Positions 16,417-25,639 of a DNA stretch of 64,000 bases are shown piece after piece. The notes beneath the pieces are model-generated. The model searched no databases. It saw only the letters and a list, made by a program, of their open reading frames with translations, and was not told the origin of the DNA. Where the stretch lies: positions 26,832 through 90,831 of the IMG/VR virus record IMGVR_UViG_3300037804_000399; one strand, 5' to 3'. Position 1 is the first letter of the stretch. Every line of letters begins with the position of its first letter. The DNA comes from a virus. Made by a program: the position numbers and the translations under genes.

Positions 16417-19400
16417 ATGGTTGACAAGAAAGGTTCGGACTTCAATCAAGGCGAATTGTTAAAGAAGTATATTAACAACCCTGAATGGATCCGAACATAT
16501 GAAACGTTGTGGAATACTCTCGAAACATCTACTCAATTAGTAGGGGCTGAAATACATGAGAAAACTAGAAATTATGTACAGAACCTACGTGACATAGACC
16601 TTTGTGAAACAAAAGCTCTAAGATCAATAGTTACAGAACTTCAAGTCGACAATATGGAAATTGTTGACGCTCTTCCTAAAGAGATTCAACGACTAGTCGA
16701 TATCTTTTCAATTAACCCTTCCCTTCTTTTAACAGATGGAATGGTTTTTGAAGATTACATGGAAACGTTTGAAGCAGAAGTTCAAGCCATATATGCAAAA
16801 TACTTTCCCACTCAGTTCTTCCTTCGTCAATTTGAATTTGATGACGCAGAAGTAAAGTGGAACAACCAACCTATAGAAGAATTCGTAGATAGATACGCTT
16901 GTAAGGTTGTTAATATAATTAACAAATACAAAGAAGAATCTGAATCTGATATTGATGAACTTGATATTACAAATGAAATGTTATTTGATTCTTCCGAACC
17001 TAGATTCTATGATTCAAGTGATGTTGATTTTGTAGGAACGCTTGAAGGCGTAATCCAAAATACAATAGCTGATAGACTTTACGATCAATTTAGCACTGAT
17101 ATCGAAACAGGAATTTACCGTCAAAGCATTTCAGAAGATGGAGACAATCCAGTATTTGGAGATGTATTCGGATTTACTTGGATTGTGGACGATGAGAACT
17201 TCATGAAAGTTCAAATCAAAGCAAATATTGAAACAATTTTCAAAGCATTTAACGATAGTGTTATTCTTGGAGAATCATACTACGTACCTTTCCAAGTGTT
17301 TACTGTAACTCAACTTTCAATTACTAGTGGGTTAATACTTCCAGAGCACGTCTCTAAGACGTATACTCGCTCGAAGGTGATACTGAACGGGGTAGCAACA
17401 TTTATCGATGATGAAGACATCTCAGAATGGATGGCATTGATTGTTAGAAGATTTGAAGACTCTTCATTCTTTATTGATGACGCAGAATCTAAAATAGAAT
17501 CTTTAGAATATGTTCAGTTCCGTCAAAAGTTTCCACCTACAGTTACAGAATATATCAATCTTGTTGATCCAGCTGCTACTGAAATAGATGAAAGTTTCGT
17601 TTGGGACATTATTGGTCTTGATCCACTTAACGAAGAACGTGATGTTTTGTATCATGAATGTTATGCTGGAAAGACAATGCTCGATTTGTTTATCATTGCT
17701 CAGTTCACTGATACTCTTTACAAGCACTGGTTAGAAGAATCTTACCAGTCATTGGTTGAAAACATTTTAGATCAAAACTTTGAATTTGGCACAGATGCTG
17801 ATTACAAATACAGAGGCGTTTACCAAATAATTGGTGATGATGCCAAAACAGAATTAGATGCACTTGCACCTTCACAATTTGAAAAAGACCATTACCTAAT
17901 TACATTAACTAATGAAGTTGAACAGTTCTTTGTATATAACGGTTTAGAGTGGCTGGAACAATGTCCGTTCAGAGATCTGGATCGAATCACAGAAGCTGCT
18001 GCTGAAAGCCTTCTTGACACCTGTAAACGTATTAGACTACAACGTAACAATTTAAAAGAGATTGCTCAACGCCATGCTATTATTGGTACCAACAGAGCTG
18101 TTGAAAGTGTTTTCACAGATTATGTATTAAGATCATTTACTCAATTAGAAGATTGGGAAATGACAACTGTCACTGATGATCGTAATTGGAGATTAGTTGG
18201 TGCAATAACTTTACAAGATTATGAACAAACTGCTGCTGGGTTATATGTAGATGATGATATAAAAATTGGAACATATAAAAGAGTTTTGGTTGCAAACCAA
18301 TATACTGATTATGTTGTATTCAGAAGTAAACAAACTTCAACATTAGTTGCAACTGAAATTGGATTATCAGACGAATTCGAATTTAATACTGATTCTGTTT
18401 ATAACTTGAATGACATTCTTCCTTCACTTGGAACATTAGATTCAAAAGTAAAAGTTATTGAATATTGGGATACAACAGAGTATTTTAATATTGAACCAAC
18501 CGAGACTAAGTATCTTACTGGACCGATCAATAAACGTATCAGTATGAAAGATGTTGTTAATATTACAGATGATGGTGATCTTGAGATTGCTGAAACTGGC
18601 GAACTAGTAGAATTCATAGAAGGTCAATCAAAATATCAAATCTTTAATCAGTATCTTGATAAAGGAAATCCTCAATACTGGAATGATAACAAGGAAACAA
18701 ATTACTCTACAAGTCGTGAAAACAGCATAAACTTTTCAGATGAAGAAGTTTCCGAAAGAAAGAGATTCATGGGATCTTACAGTCCAATCGATCTTGTATT
18801 CAGTGCTGGTCTGTCAAGAATTGAAACTCCTGGCCCGTTGAGAAGTTCAGATATCCAAGCTGGTGATTACTACGATGTAAACTTTACTGTACCTGATTTT
18901 GCAAACACTGCATATACAGCAGCTCAATTAGCAGCTGTTGATGCAAATGCAACAAACGGTCTTGATGCAATGGATTTAATCCAACAAGAAGCTTATTACA
19001 CTAATCTTTATTCATCTCTCGATGATCAAGAGATTTTTGACGATGGTGCTCAATGGATTTTATCTTACAAGAGAGGCGATGCAGAAAAAGCTGAAGGTTT
19101 AACTTTTGATGATGCTAAAGACTGGGATCCTGAAAACGTTTTACATCAAACATATATTTTAAAAAGAGCTAGAACCAAAGCAATACGTTTTTGGGGACAA
19201 GGCGCTGACATAAACTTCATGTCATTTAAATTTGATAATTGGTTCAAGATTTCATTAGAAGAATGGTTGATCAACAATCAAGACAAACACATGACTCAAT
19301 TCTGGAATGATGTTGGTATGAAGGGTGACTGGGAAGCTGACATACGTCCTATCCTTGATCAATACTGGAACATGCATGCTTCATCAGGATATTTAGATAC

Positions 19401-22400
19401 TGAACTTTATGATATCCATAAGAAATACATTGGTGTTTCAAAATCAAGATTGTTAGAAGGTGCTATTACAAAAGATCCTAGTACTGGAACATGGGACTTT
19501 GAAAATTTTGTTAGAGAAGTTGCTCACGAAGGATCACACCCTGCAGCAAACTATAAAAACTCACTTTACCCAACTATTCAACACCAACCATTCCTTTGGA
19601 ACTTGGTAGAAAAACTTGCGGTTGTTTTCCCTTCAGTATTGTTTACTGTATTAGTAGGAGAAGGTGAAGAAGTTTTAAACCGTTTAAGTCAAATAGATGA
19701 ATTTGGTAACTTGATTGACAGTTGGAAACATACTCACCAAGAGTTTATGTCATACCAAACTAGATATGAAGCTTCTACTAATACAGGAATTGCTTCAATA
19801 AGCGATCCGCAGATTGATAGAGATGGTCCATTTAATCCAGATGCGTTAAAAGAATTAATTAAATCAAATGCTGAACCTCTTTCAGATAAGAGTTCGTTCG
19901 GAAATGATTTTGTTGAAATCTTTAGAAATGATTATTACGGATACGCATCTGTGTTCTCAGATTTTTATTTCCTACAAGCTGAAAAAGCAAAGATTCAATT
20001 TCACTTGGATCGCATTGACGGTGTAAAAGAATTTGATATTGTTGGAATACCAACAGGAGATGAAGATTTATTTGGATTGAGAAATCAAAAGATCTTTCAA
20101 TTTGCTGCTGATCAAAATGAATATCACTATACCCTTTACAAAGATGTAAACATCAAAGATTGCCCTGGACAGCTTTGGGTTCGTTATAATAATTTCCCAT
20201 TCTCATTTCCAGTTGCTGTCGACCAAACAGATCTTATCACATATGATGATACATTAGTAAGTATTAATCAATTAGAAACTAGAGATGTTTCACTCGTAAA
20301 CGTTATGAATAACTGTTACGATTTTGGAATACAGCAAAACATTATTTGGGCACTTGGAGATAATCACGGCGAACTAACATGGACGGTTTTAAATGTTGGA
20401 TTTACTCTTAATGATGAAGTAAGAACATCTCTTTATACAATCATTAATAACGCAACACCTTATGTATTTTTAGAGAATGAACATTATGTTGGTACTCACT
20501 TTAATGGTGATACTATTATTCTTGTAATTTATAATGAAGAAACAAATAAATTTACAAATAAATATATTGATCTTATCGAATTAGTTTACTTACCTGACAG
20601 AACATATTCTGTAGGTGATGATATGAGATTCTTTAAAGATTCTGATGAAGCGCTTATCCAAGGACATGCTCTTTCAAATACTACAGTAAGAATTTGTCGT
20701 CCAGTTGATCTACCAACCACTCTTCCAGCTACAACTACTACTGAAGGACCAATTATTGTTGTTCCTCCTGCGACTACTCTTGGACCGACTACATTAGCAC
20801 CTCCTACCACATTAGCACCAACAACTACAGTGGGACCAACAACTACAGTGGGACCAACAACTACAACAACTATTTGTCCATCATTAAAAGAAGATCTATT
20901 TGTAAGATGGCAGTATCAATCTTCATATGTTCACGAACAACCTACTCCGAGAGATATAATTGTAAAGGTATATCGTGACCCACTAAGTACATTTACTGGA
21001 GCATTTTCAGTAGCTTATAATACATTAGATGAAGGTGATCCAGGTTCGCAGTGGCCAAGAACTCAATTTCCAGATACAGGCCCTTCAGCTGAGAAAATAA
21101 AAGATTACATACCTAAAGCAGATTTCATTTATTTTGCAGAAGGTCAAATGGAAGCGGAAGTAAAAATTACTATTCTTCCAAGTGCTCAACCAGAAAATGC
21201 AGAATATTTCTATATTAGAATGACTGATTTCTTATTCAACGATTGTTGTGAAGTTAATTCAAATGTGGTTGAACAGAATCCGCATATGATTTTAATAACA
21301 GATAGATGTTGCCCTTGTCCTGAAACTACTTCTACTACAAGTACATCTACTTCAACATCTACTTCAACAAGTACTTCAACAAGTACTTCAACATCTACAA
21401 GTACTTCAACATCTACTTCAACAAGTACAAGTACTTCAACAAGTACTTCAACAAGTACTTCAACAAGTACTTCAACAAGTACTTCAACAAGTACTTCAAC
21501 ATCTACAAGTACTTCAACAAGTACTTCTACATCTACAAGTACATCTACTTCTACATCTACAAGTACATCTACTTCTACTTCAACAAGTACATCTACTTCT
21601 ACATCTACTTCTACATCTACAAGTACATCTACATCTACTTCAACAAGTACATCTACTTCTACATCTACTTCTACATCTACAAGTACATCTACATCTACTT
21701 CAACAAGTACATCTACATCTACTTCTACTTCAACAAGTACATCTACTTCTACTTCAACAAGTACATCTACAAGTACATCTACTTCAACAAGTACTTCTAC
21801 ATCAACAAGTACATCTACTTCAACAAGTACCACAACACTAGCACCTACGACAAGTACCACAACAAGTACCTCTACTTCTACTACAAGTACATCAACATCT
21901 ACTTCAACAAGTACATCAACAAGTACAAGTACTTCAACAAGTACATCTACTTCAACATCTACTTCAACAAGTACTTCAACAAGTACATCTACTTCAACAT
22001 CTACTTCAACATCTACTTCAACAAGTACAAGTACTTCAACAAGTACCACAACACTAGCACCTACGACAAGTACAACTAGTACATCTACAACTAGTACATC
22101 TTCAACAAGTACATCTACTACGTTGCCACCAGTATTAAGTTGGAAGTATGTTCCATGTCCGACTACAACAAGTACTTCGACAAGTACTTCAACATCTACA
22201 AGTACAACTACACTTGCACCTACAACAAGTACTTCGACTTCGACTTCAACAAGTACTTCAACAAGTACTTCAACAAGTACTTCAACAAGTACTTCGACAA
22301 GTACAAGTACTTCAACATCTACAACTACACTTGCACCTACAACAAGTACTTCGACTTCAACAAGTACTTCGACAACTACATTAGCTCCTACAACTAGTAC

Positions 22401-23094
22401 GACTACGACTACAACGACTGGTGTACCTACAACAACAACTACTCCGGCTCCAATATTAAGCTATGAGTATGAAGAATGTTTTCCAGTTACAACAACTACT
22501 GCGGCTCCAACAACGACTCCGACTCCAACCACTAGTACAACATCTGCGCCGATGGGAGCAGTTGGAACTCCGAACGGTGATCCGACTATGTTGATAACTC
22601 TAAACTGGACTCCAGGTGACGCTACTAAAAACTATCTAGGAGAAAGCTGGACTCCTGGAGAGACAAAAATAGCTTATTCTTCTGATCCATATAGAAAAGG
22701 AGTTTACACTGGCGGAGCAACTATCGAATCAGAATTCTGGGGAATTAATGCAGCTGGTGTGAACAACGATAAATTTGTATTAGCAGCATTCATTTCTGCT
22801 GCAGCGGGATATAGACATTATGATAAAGTTCACTATGCTGCTGAAAATGCAAAGATTACAATAGGATCAAATTACACTTTTAATTCTGCACAAGCAAGTT
22901 CAAAAATATTATCCTTTACTCCTGAAGGAAATGCTTTTCCATTTGGAGGTCCGTGGGGTACAGCAATAAATACTGTCAGTAGTGGAATATTAGTAAATAT
23001 TGGCCAAGGATATATTCAACCTCTTCAGTTTTCTGGAATGGTTGCTCTAACAAACGGATTAACAATTTCATGGTCACAAGGAACTGGGTGGTAA
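16417..23094 (+). CDS. 7: Baseplate wedge gp7-like protein with giant Thr-Ser linker and C-terminal adhesin domain
   Basis: At 2225 residues this is more than twice T4 gp7 (1032). The N-terminal part (about 1-1430) is the wedge-like region and follows gp6 as in T4. After residue 1432 come Thr/Pro linkers, a beta domain at about 1489-1636 ending in a CCPCP cluster, a 266-residue pure Thr-Ser tract (1637-1902), two short L-S-(W/Y)-x-Y hinge segments with Cys, a second Thr-rich tract, and a C-terminal domain from about 2046. That domain has G-D-P-T-M-L-I and W-T-P-G-E-T-K motifs shared with the genes at 23096, 24584 and 26886. The tail probably projects a receptor-binding domain from the baseplate. 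Confidence 0.75.
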   Translation: MVDKKGSDFNQGELLKKYINNPEWIRTYETLWNTLETSTQLVGAEIHEKTRNYVQNLRDIDLCETKALRSIVTELQVDNMEIVDALPKEIQRLVDIFSINPSLLLTDGMVFEDYMETFEAEVQAIYAKYFPTQFFLRQFEFDDAEVKWNNQPIEEFVDRYACKVVNIINKYKEESESDIDELDITNEMLFDSSEPRFYDSSDVDFVGTLEGVIQNTIADRLYDQFSTDIETGIYRQSISEDGDNPVFGDVFGFTWIVDDENFMKVQIKANIETIFKAFNDSVILGESYYVPFQVFTVTQLSITSGLILPEHVSKTYTRSKVILNGVATFIDDEDISEWMALIVRRFEDSSFFIDDAESKIESLEYVQFRQKFPPTVTEYINLVDPAATEIDESFVWDIIGLDPLNEERDVLYHECYAGKTMLDLFIIAQFTDTLYKHWLEESYQSLVENILDQNFEFGTDADYKYRGVYQIIGDDAKTELDALAPSQFEKDHYLITLTNEVEQFFVYNGLEWLEQCPFRDLDRITEAAAESLLDTCKRIRLQRNNLKEIAQRHAIIGTNRAVESVFTDYVLRSFTQLEDWEMTTVTDDRNWRLVGAITLQDYEQTAAGLYVDDDIKIGTYKRVLVANQYTDYVVFRSKQTSTLVATEIGLSDEFEFNTDSVYNLNDILPSLGTLDSKVKVIEYWDTTEYFNIEPTETKYLTGPINKRISMKDVVNITDDGDLEIAETGELVEFIEGQSKYQIFNQYLDKGNPQYWNDNKETNYSTSRENSINFSDEEVSERKRFMGSYSPIDLVFSAGLSRIETPGPLRSSDIQAGDYYDVNFTVPDFANTAYTAAQLAAVDANATNGLDAMDLIQQEAYYTNLYSSLDDQEIFDDGAQWILSYKRGDAEKAEGLTFDDAKDWDPENVLHQTYILKRARTKAIRFWGQGADINFMSFKFDNWFKISLEEWLINNQDKHMTQFWNDVGMKGDWEADIRPILDQYWNMHASSGYLDTELYDIHKKYIGVSKSRLLEGAITKDPSTGTWDFENFVREVAHEGSHPAANYKNSLYPTIQHQPFLWNLVEKLAVVFPSVLFTVLVGEGEEVLNRLSQIDEFGNLIDSWKHTHQEFMSYQTRYEASTNTGIASISDPQIDRDGPFNPDALKELIKSNAEPLSDKSSFGNDFVEIFRNDYYGYASVFSDFYFLQAEKAKIQFHLDRIDGVKEFDIVGIPTGDEDLFGLRNQKIFQFAADQNEYHYTLYKDVNIKDCPGQLWVRYNNFPFSFPVAVDQTDLITYDDTLVSINQLETRDVSLVNVMNNCYDFGIQQNIIWALGDNHGELTWTVLNVGFTLNDEVRTSLYTIINNATPYVFLENEHYVGTHFNGDTIILVIYNEETNKFTNKYIDLIELVYLPDRTYSVGDDMRFFKDSDEALIQGHALSNTTVRICRPVDLPTTLPATTTTEGPIIVVPPATTLGPTTLAPPTTLAPTTTVGPTTTVGPTTTTTICPSLKEDLFVRWQYQSSYVHEQPTPRDIIVKVYRDPLSTFTGAFSVAYNTLDEGDPGSQWPRTQFPDTGPSAEKIKDYIPKADFIYFAEGQMEAEVKITILPSAQPENAEYFYIRMTDFLFNDCCEVNSNVVEQNPHMILITDRCCPCPETTSTTSTSTSTSTSTSTSTSTSTSTSTSTSTSTSTSTSTSTSTSTSTSTSTSTSTSTSTSTSTSTSTSTSTSTSTSTSTSTSTSTSTSTSTSTSTSTSTSTSTSTSTSTSTSTSTSTSTSTSTSTSTSTSTSTSTSTSTSTSTSTSTSTSTSTSTSTSTSTSTSTSTSTTTLAPTTSTTTSTSTSTTSTSTSTSTSTSTSTSTSTSTSTSTSTSTSTSTSTSTSTSTSTSTSTSTSTSTSTTTLAPTTSTTSTSTTSTSSTSTSTTLPPVLSWKYVPCPTTTSTSTSTSTSTSTTTLAPTTSTSTSTSTSTSTSTSTSTSTSTSTSTSTSTSTTTLAPTTSTSTSTSTSTTTLAPTTSTTTTTTTGVPTTTTTPAPILSYEYEECFPVTTTTAAPTTTPTPTTSTTSAPMGAVGTPNGDPTMLITLNWTPGDATKNYLGESWTPGETKIAYSSDPYRKGVYTGGATIESEFWGINAAGVNNDKFVLAAFISAAAGYRHYDKVHYAAENAKITIGSNYTFNSAQASSKILSFTPEGNAFPFGGPWGTAINTVSSGILVNIGQGYIQPLQFSGMVALTNGLTISWSQGTGW
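21325..22122 (+). repeat. Thr-Ser coding hexamer repeat (about 800 bp)
   Basis: This is an almost uninterrupted run of 6-bp units (ACAAGT, ACTTCA, ACATCT, ACTTCT) all encoding Thr-Ser, mixed so that perfect long repeats are limited. Gains or losses of whole units keep the frame. Two TTLAPTTS interruptions are visible near 21829-21850 and 22043-22070. Confidence 0.95.
22162..22449 (+). repeat. Second Thr-Ser/Thr-Pro coding repeat
   Basis: Further hexamer units after the first hinge, with TTTLAPTTS interruptions, ending in Thr-rich GVPTTTTTPAP. Confidence 0.9.
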
Positions 23095-23095
23095 A

Positions 23096-24019
23096 ATGGC
23101 AGATTTATATTTAGATGCAGATTACGGAAACTTTATAAGACATTTAGGAATATGCTACATGTTAGAAGATCCTGACTTTGTAACCCCTCCGGACTTTGCA
23201 GGTCCACCAGACGAGGTTGGATTTACTGATTGTGATGATTGTGAATCAACTCCTATTACAACAACCACTCTCGGACCTACAACAAGTACTACACCAGCAC
23301 CATTGTCAATTGTAGGACCAGTTAACGGCGATGGAACAATGCTAATTAAATTAGAATGGACGTCAACTGCAGTTGCAAGTGTTTCTATAGCCAGTCCTTC
23401 TCAAATTACTACATCTGCTGTTCACAATTACGAAACAGGAGATTCGATTACTATTAGTGGAACAGATACTACGCCGTCAATAAACGGAACACATATAGTA
23501 ACAAAAATAGATGCTAACAACTTTACTATTCCAGTCAATGTTACTGCAGTAGTTTCTGGTGTAGGAGCAACTGAATTTGCAACTGTTCCATTTGTAGGAG
23601 GTAGTTGGACAAACGGCGAAACTAAAAAAGTTTATTCACAGGCAGGTGGGTATGTATATGAAACTAGTTATTATCCTTCAATTACCTCATACTCTGGATC
23701 AGCTGAAAGATGGGTAAGAGTGGTAAGCGGAGACACATTTAGAGTAGGAGGATTCGAAAAGCAATTAGGAACTTTCGCGGGTAAAATCAGTGACGGAAAT
23801 TTAATAGTCAAAGGATTGCATGGAGCAAATTTGTATATGGATAACTATACTAATGGATCATATGGATTTGCTGGCACTCCTACAAGTGATAATATAGCAA
23901 GTAAAGCACTGGCTGCTGCTGGTATCGTGAGAGGATTCCCATGTGGAGCTCCTCAAAAATCATCTTCATTCGTTACTACGCATGATATAACTATAACATG
24001 GTCTCCACAAGGATGGTAA
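23096..24019 (+). CDS. Adhesin-family tail protein (N- and C-terminal shared domains)
   Basis: A 307-residue protein starting two bases after gp7. The N-terminal domain (MADLYLDADYGN, then I-C-Y, F-A-G-P-P and D-C-D-D-C-E) recurs in the genes at 24021 and 26886 and may be the attachment module. A short TTTTLGPTTSTTPAP linker follows. The C-terminal domain (G-D-G-T-M-L-I, S-W-T-N-G-E-T-K-K-V-Y, ending S-P-Q-G-W) is homologous to the end of gp7. An inserted beta segment with H-N-Y-E-T-G-D-S-I-T-I-S-G lies near residue 115. Probably a baseplate-anchored receptor-binding or decoration protein; the role is inferred. Confidence 0.7.
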   Translation: MADLYLDADYGNFIRHLGICYMLEDPDFVTPPDFAGPPDEVGFTDCDDCESTPITTTTLGPTTSTTPAPLSIVGPVNGDGTMLIKLEWTSTAVASVSIASPSQITTSAVHNYETGDSITISGTDTTPSINGTHIVTKIDANNFTIPVNVTAVVSGVGATEFATVPFVGGSWTNGETKKVYSQAGGYVYETSYYPSITSYSGSAERWVRVVSGDTFRVGGFEKQLGTFAGKISDGNLIVKGLHGANLYMDNYTNGSYGFAGTPTSDNIASKALAAAGIVRGFPCGAPQKSSSFVTTHDITITWSPQGW

Positions 24020-24020
24020 T

Positions 24021-24554
24021 ATGGCAGATTTAAAATTAGATGCGGATTACGGAAATGTTGTAAGACATAATGCAATCTGTTATATACTTGATAGAGTAGA
24101 GGCTGGCGTTGCTGACTTTGCAGGTCCACCAGAAGGAATTAATTTTGATGATTGTGACGAATGTCACAATGCACCATTTCCACCTATGTCACTTGTGACA
24201 TTAGAGCAAACAGGCGTTCTCGTTGAAGGCGACCCACTTGGTCAGCTAGTAGGTAATTTTGTTATAACTGGAGGAAAGTTTCCGTTTACCATTGCACTCA
24301 TAGTCGGAGTTGATGATGATGACAATGCACATTATCAGATTAACGGCAATGATCTCGAATTAAGTAACACTGGAGGAACCGTAACACCTTCAAGTTCTAT
24401 TAGAGTGGAAGTAACAGATGCTCTAGGTAATAAATTAGAATCAGTTATAACTGTAATTGTTGCTCCTATCTTAGGTACAAAAACTATTACATTAACACCA
24501 GGTGATAACTTATTTGATTATGATTTTAATGAACCAGTAGGAACATTAAACTAA
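24021..24554 (+). CDS. Adhesin-family protein, N-terminal part (possibly split gene)
   Basis: A 177-residue protein. It begins with the shared attachment-like domain (MADLKLDADYGN, I-C-Y, F-A-G-P-P, D-C-D-E-C-H) and continues with one cadherin-like/Ig-like domain (E-G-D-P-L-G, I-T-G-G, H-Y-Q-I-N, L-E-L-S). It lacks the C-terminal W-x-x-G-E-T-K domain of its relatives, which is found in the next gene. Its ribosome site (AAGGATGG) lies within the last codons of the previous gene. It may be one half of a gene that has been interrupted. Confidence 0.65.
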   Translation: MADLKLDADYGNVVRHNAICYILDRVEAGVADFAGPPEGINFDDCDECHNAPFPPMSLVTLEQTGVLVEGDPLGQLVGNFVITGGKFPFTIALIVGVDDDDNAHYQINGNDLELSNTGGTVTPSSSIRVEVTDALGNKLESVITVIVAPILGTKTITLTPGDNLFDYDFNEPVGTLN

Positions 24555-24583
24555 TGAATACAATTAATAAAGGAATGGTATAA

Positions 24584-25564
24584 ATGGCTGATGTATATAG
24601 TATAGCACCAGATCCTCAAGGTTTAGGTAGAGATGTTGATAATTTAAAATTTAGCATAGAGATTCCAAATACATTAAATGTATCTGTAGCGGGACCTTAT
24701 CCAGCCGGCACTTATAAGGTTACGGTAAAAGTAGTTGATGATGTTACTATGGAATTTGGGTATGGATTTTTCAATGTAGTTATATATGCTTCCATTACAG
24801 ATTTTATACTTAATCAAACAAATACTCCTAACGAAGGAGATCCAATCAGTACCTTAATAGGTGACTTACAAGTTACTGGAGGAACCGCCCCTTTTGTTTT
24901 TGCACTAATAGCTGGATTTGGAGACGGAGACAATCCCCATTATCAAATAAATCTTGCGGATTTAGAACTAAGTGGTACTGGTGGATCTACAGAACCTACA
25001 GATTCAATTTACGCAAGAGTGACTGATGCAAATGGTGACGAAGCATTTGACAACTTTATTATAAACTTAGATGCTCCTGGTGCTCCATTAGCAACAATAG
25101 GAACTCCAAATGCTGACCCTACATTGTTTATTAAAGTAGAATCTGCAAATGCTGGAGGTACTGCATTATTTCCTTATAATTTCCTAGATGAAGATTTTAC
25201 TGACGGTGAAACAAAAGAAGTATATGGAACTTATGTTAATGTAGCTCTATTAAAATCTTGGACTATTGGAGCTGGTGATGATAGCGTCACAATAGCTGAT
25301 GATAAAGTAGTATCACCAGCATCATATACTGTTATAACTGCAAACTCCGCTAGTGAGAATCTTCGCCGAGGAAAAGACAACGGTGATTTTGTTTGGGGTG
25401 GATATTTTGCTCCAGATGCTAGTGTAAATGTAGTTAGTACTACCATCGTAGCTGCCACTCCTAATGATGTATTAGATGCTAGCAATTATGGCGAAGTTGT
25501 ATTTGACATTTCGGGTGGCGGGAATCATGTTAAAATAACAATAAGCGAAGGAAATGGTTGGTAA
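24584..25564 (+). CDS. Adhesin-family protein, C-terminal part (possibly split gene)
   Basis: A 326-residue protein with AAGGAATGG ribosome site. It lacks the shared N-terminal domain. It has a partial Ig-like segment (Y-P-A-G-T-Y-K-V-T-V), a cadherin-like domain closely similar to that of the gene at 24021 (E-G-D-P-I-S, V-T-G-G, H-Y-Q-I-N, L-E-L-S), and the C-terminal domain (A-D-P-T-L-F-I, F-T-D-G-E-T-K-E-V-Y, ending G-N-G-W). Together the two proteins equal one complete family member. Tail location is inferred from context. Confidence 0.65.
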   Translation: MADVYSIAPDPQGLGRDVDNLKFSIEIPNTLNVSVAGPYPAGTYKVTVKVVDDVTMEFGYGFFNVVIYASITDFILNQTNTPNEGDPISTLIGDLQVTGGTAPFVFALIAGFGDGDNPHYQINLADLELSGTGGSTEPTDSIYARVTDANGDEAFDNFIINLDAPGAPLATIGTPNADPTLFIKVESANAGGTALFPYNFLDEDFTDGETKEVYGTYVNVALLKSWTIGAGDDSVTIADDKVVSPASYTVITANSASENLRRGKDNGDFVWGGYFAPDASVNVVSTTIVAATPNDVLDASNYGEVVFDISGGGNHVKITISEGNGW

Positions 25565-25587
25565 TCTGCCTTTGTGATGTAACAAAC

Positions 25588-25634
25588 ATTCCTCAATACT
25601 AGAATATAATTAAATTGTAAATGTATTGAGGAAT
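25588..25634 (+). promoter_or_regulatory. Inverted repeat covering the ribosome site of sulfotransferase 1, with a nested late-promoter-like sequence
   Basis: ATTCCTCAATAC (25588-25599) and GTATTGAGGAAT (25623-25634) are perfect 12-bp arms with a 23-nt loop. The 3' arm contains the GAGGAA Shine-Dalgarno of the ATG at 25640. In the loop, TATAATTA (25605-25612) differs by one base from the late consensus; transcripts starting near 25618 would lack the 5' arm and be open for translation. Confidence 0.65.
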
Positions 25635-25639
25635 AAAAA

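Noticed and set aside
21210-22049. Long minus-strand frame of Val/Glu/Asp/Leu repeats
   Set aside because: It is the mirror image of the Thr-Ser hexamer repeat in gp7; no ribosome site or promoter, and low complexity explains its openness.
22140-22397. Two + strand frames of Tyr/Asn/Phe/Lys or Leu/Gln repeats inside gp7
   Set aside because: These are out-of-frame readings of the hexamer repeat.
21325-22449. Repeat array considered as CRISPR or an origin iteron array
   Set aside because: Units are 6 bp, in frame, with no spacers; it is a coding repeat.
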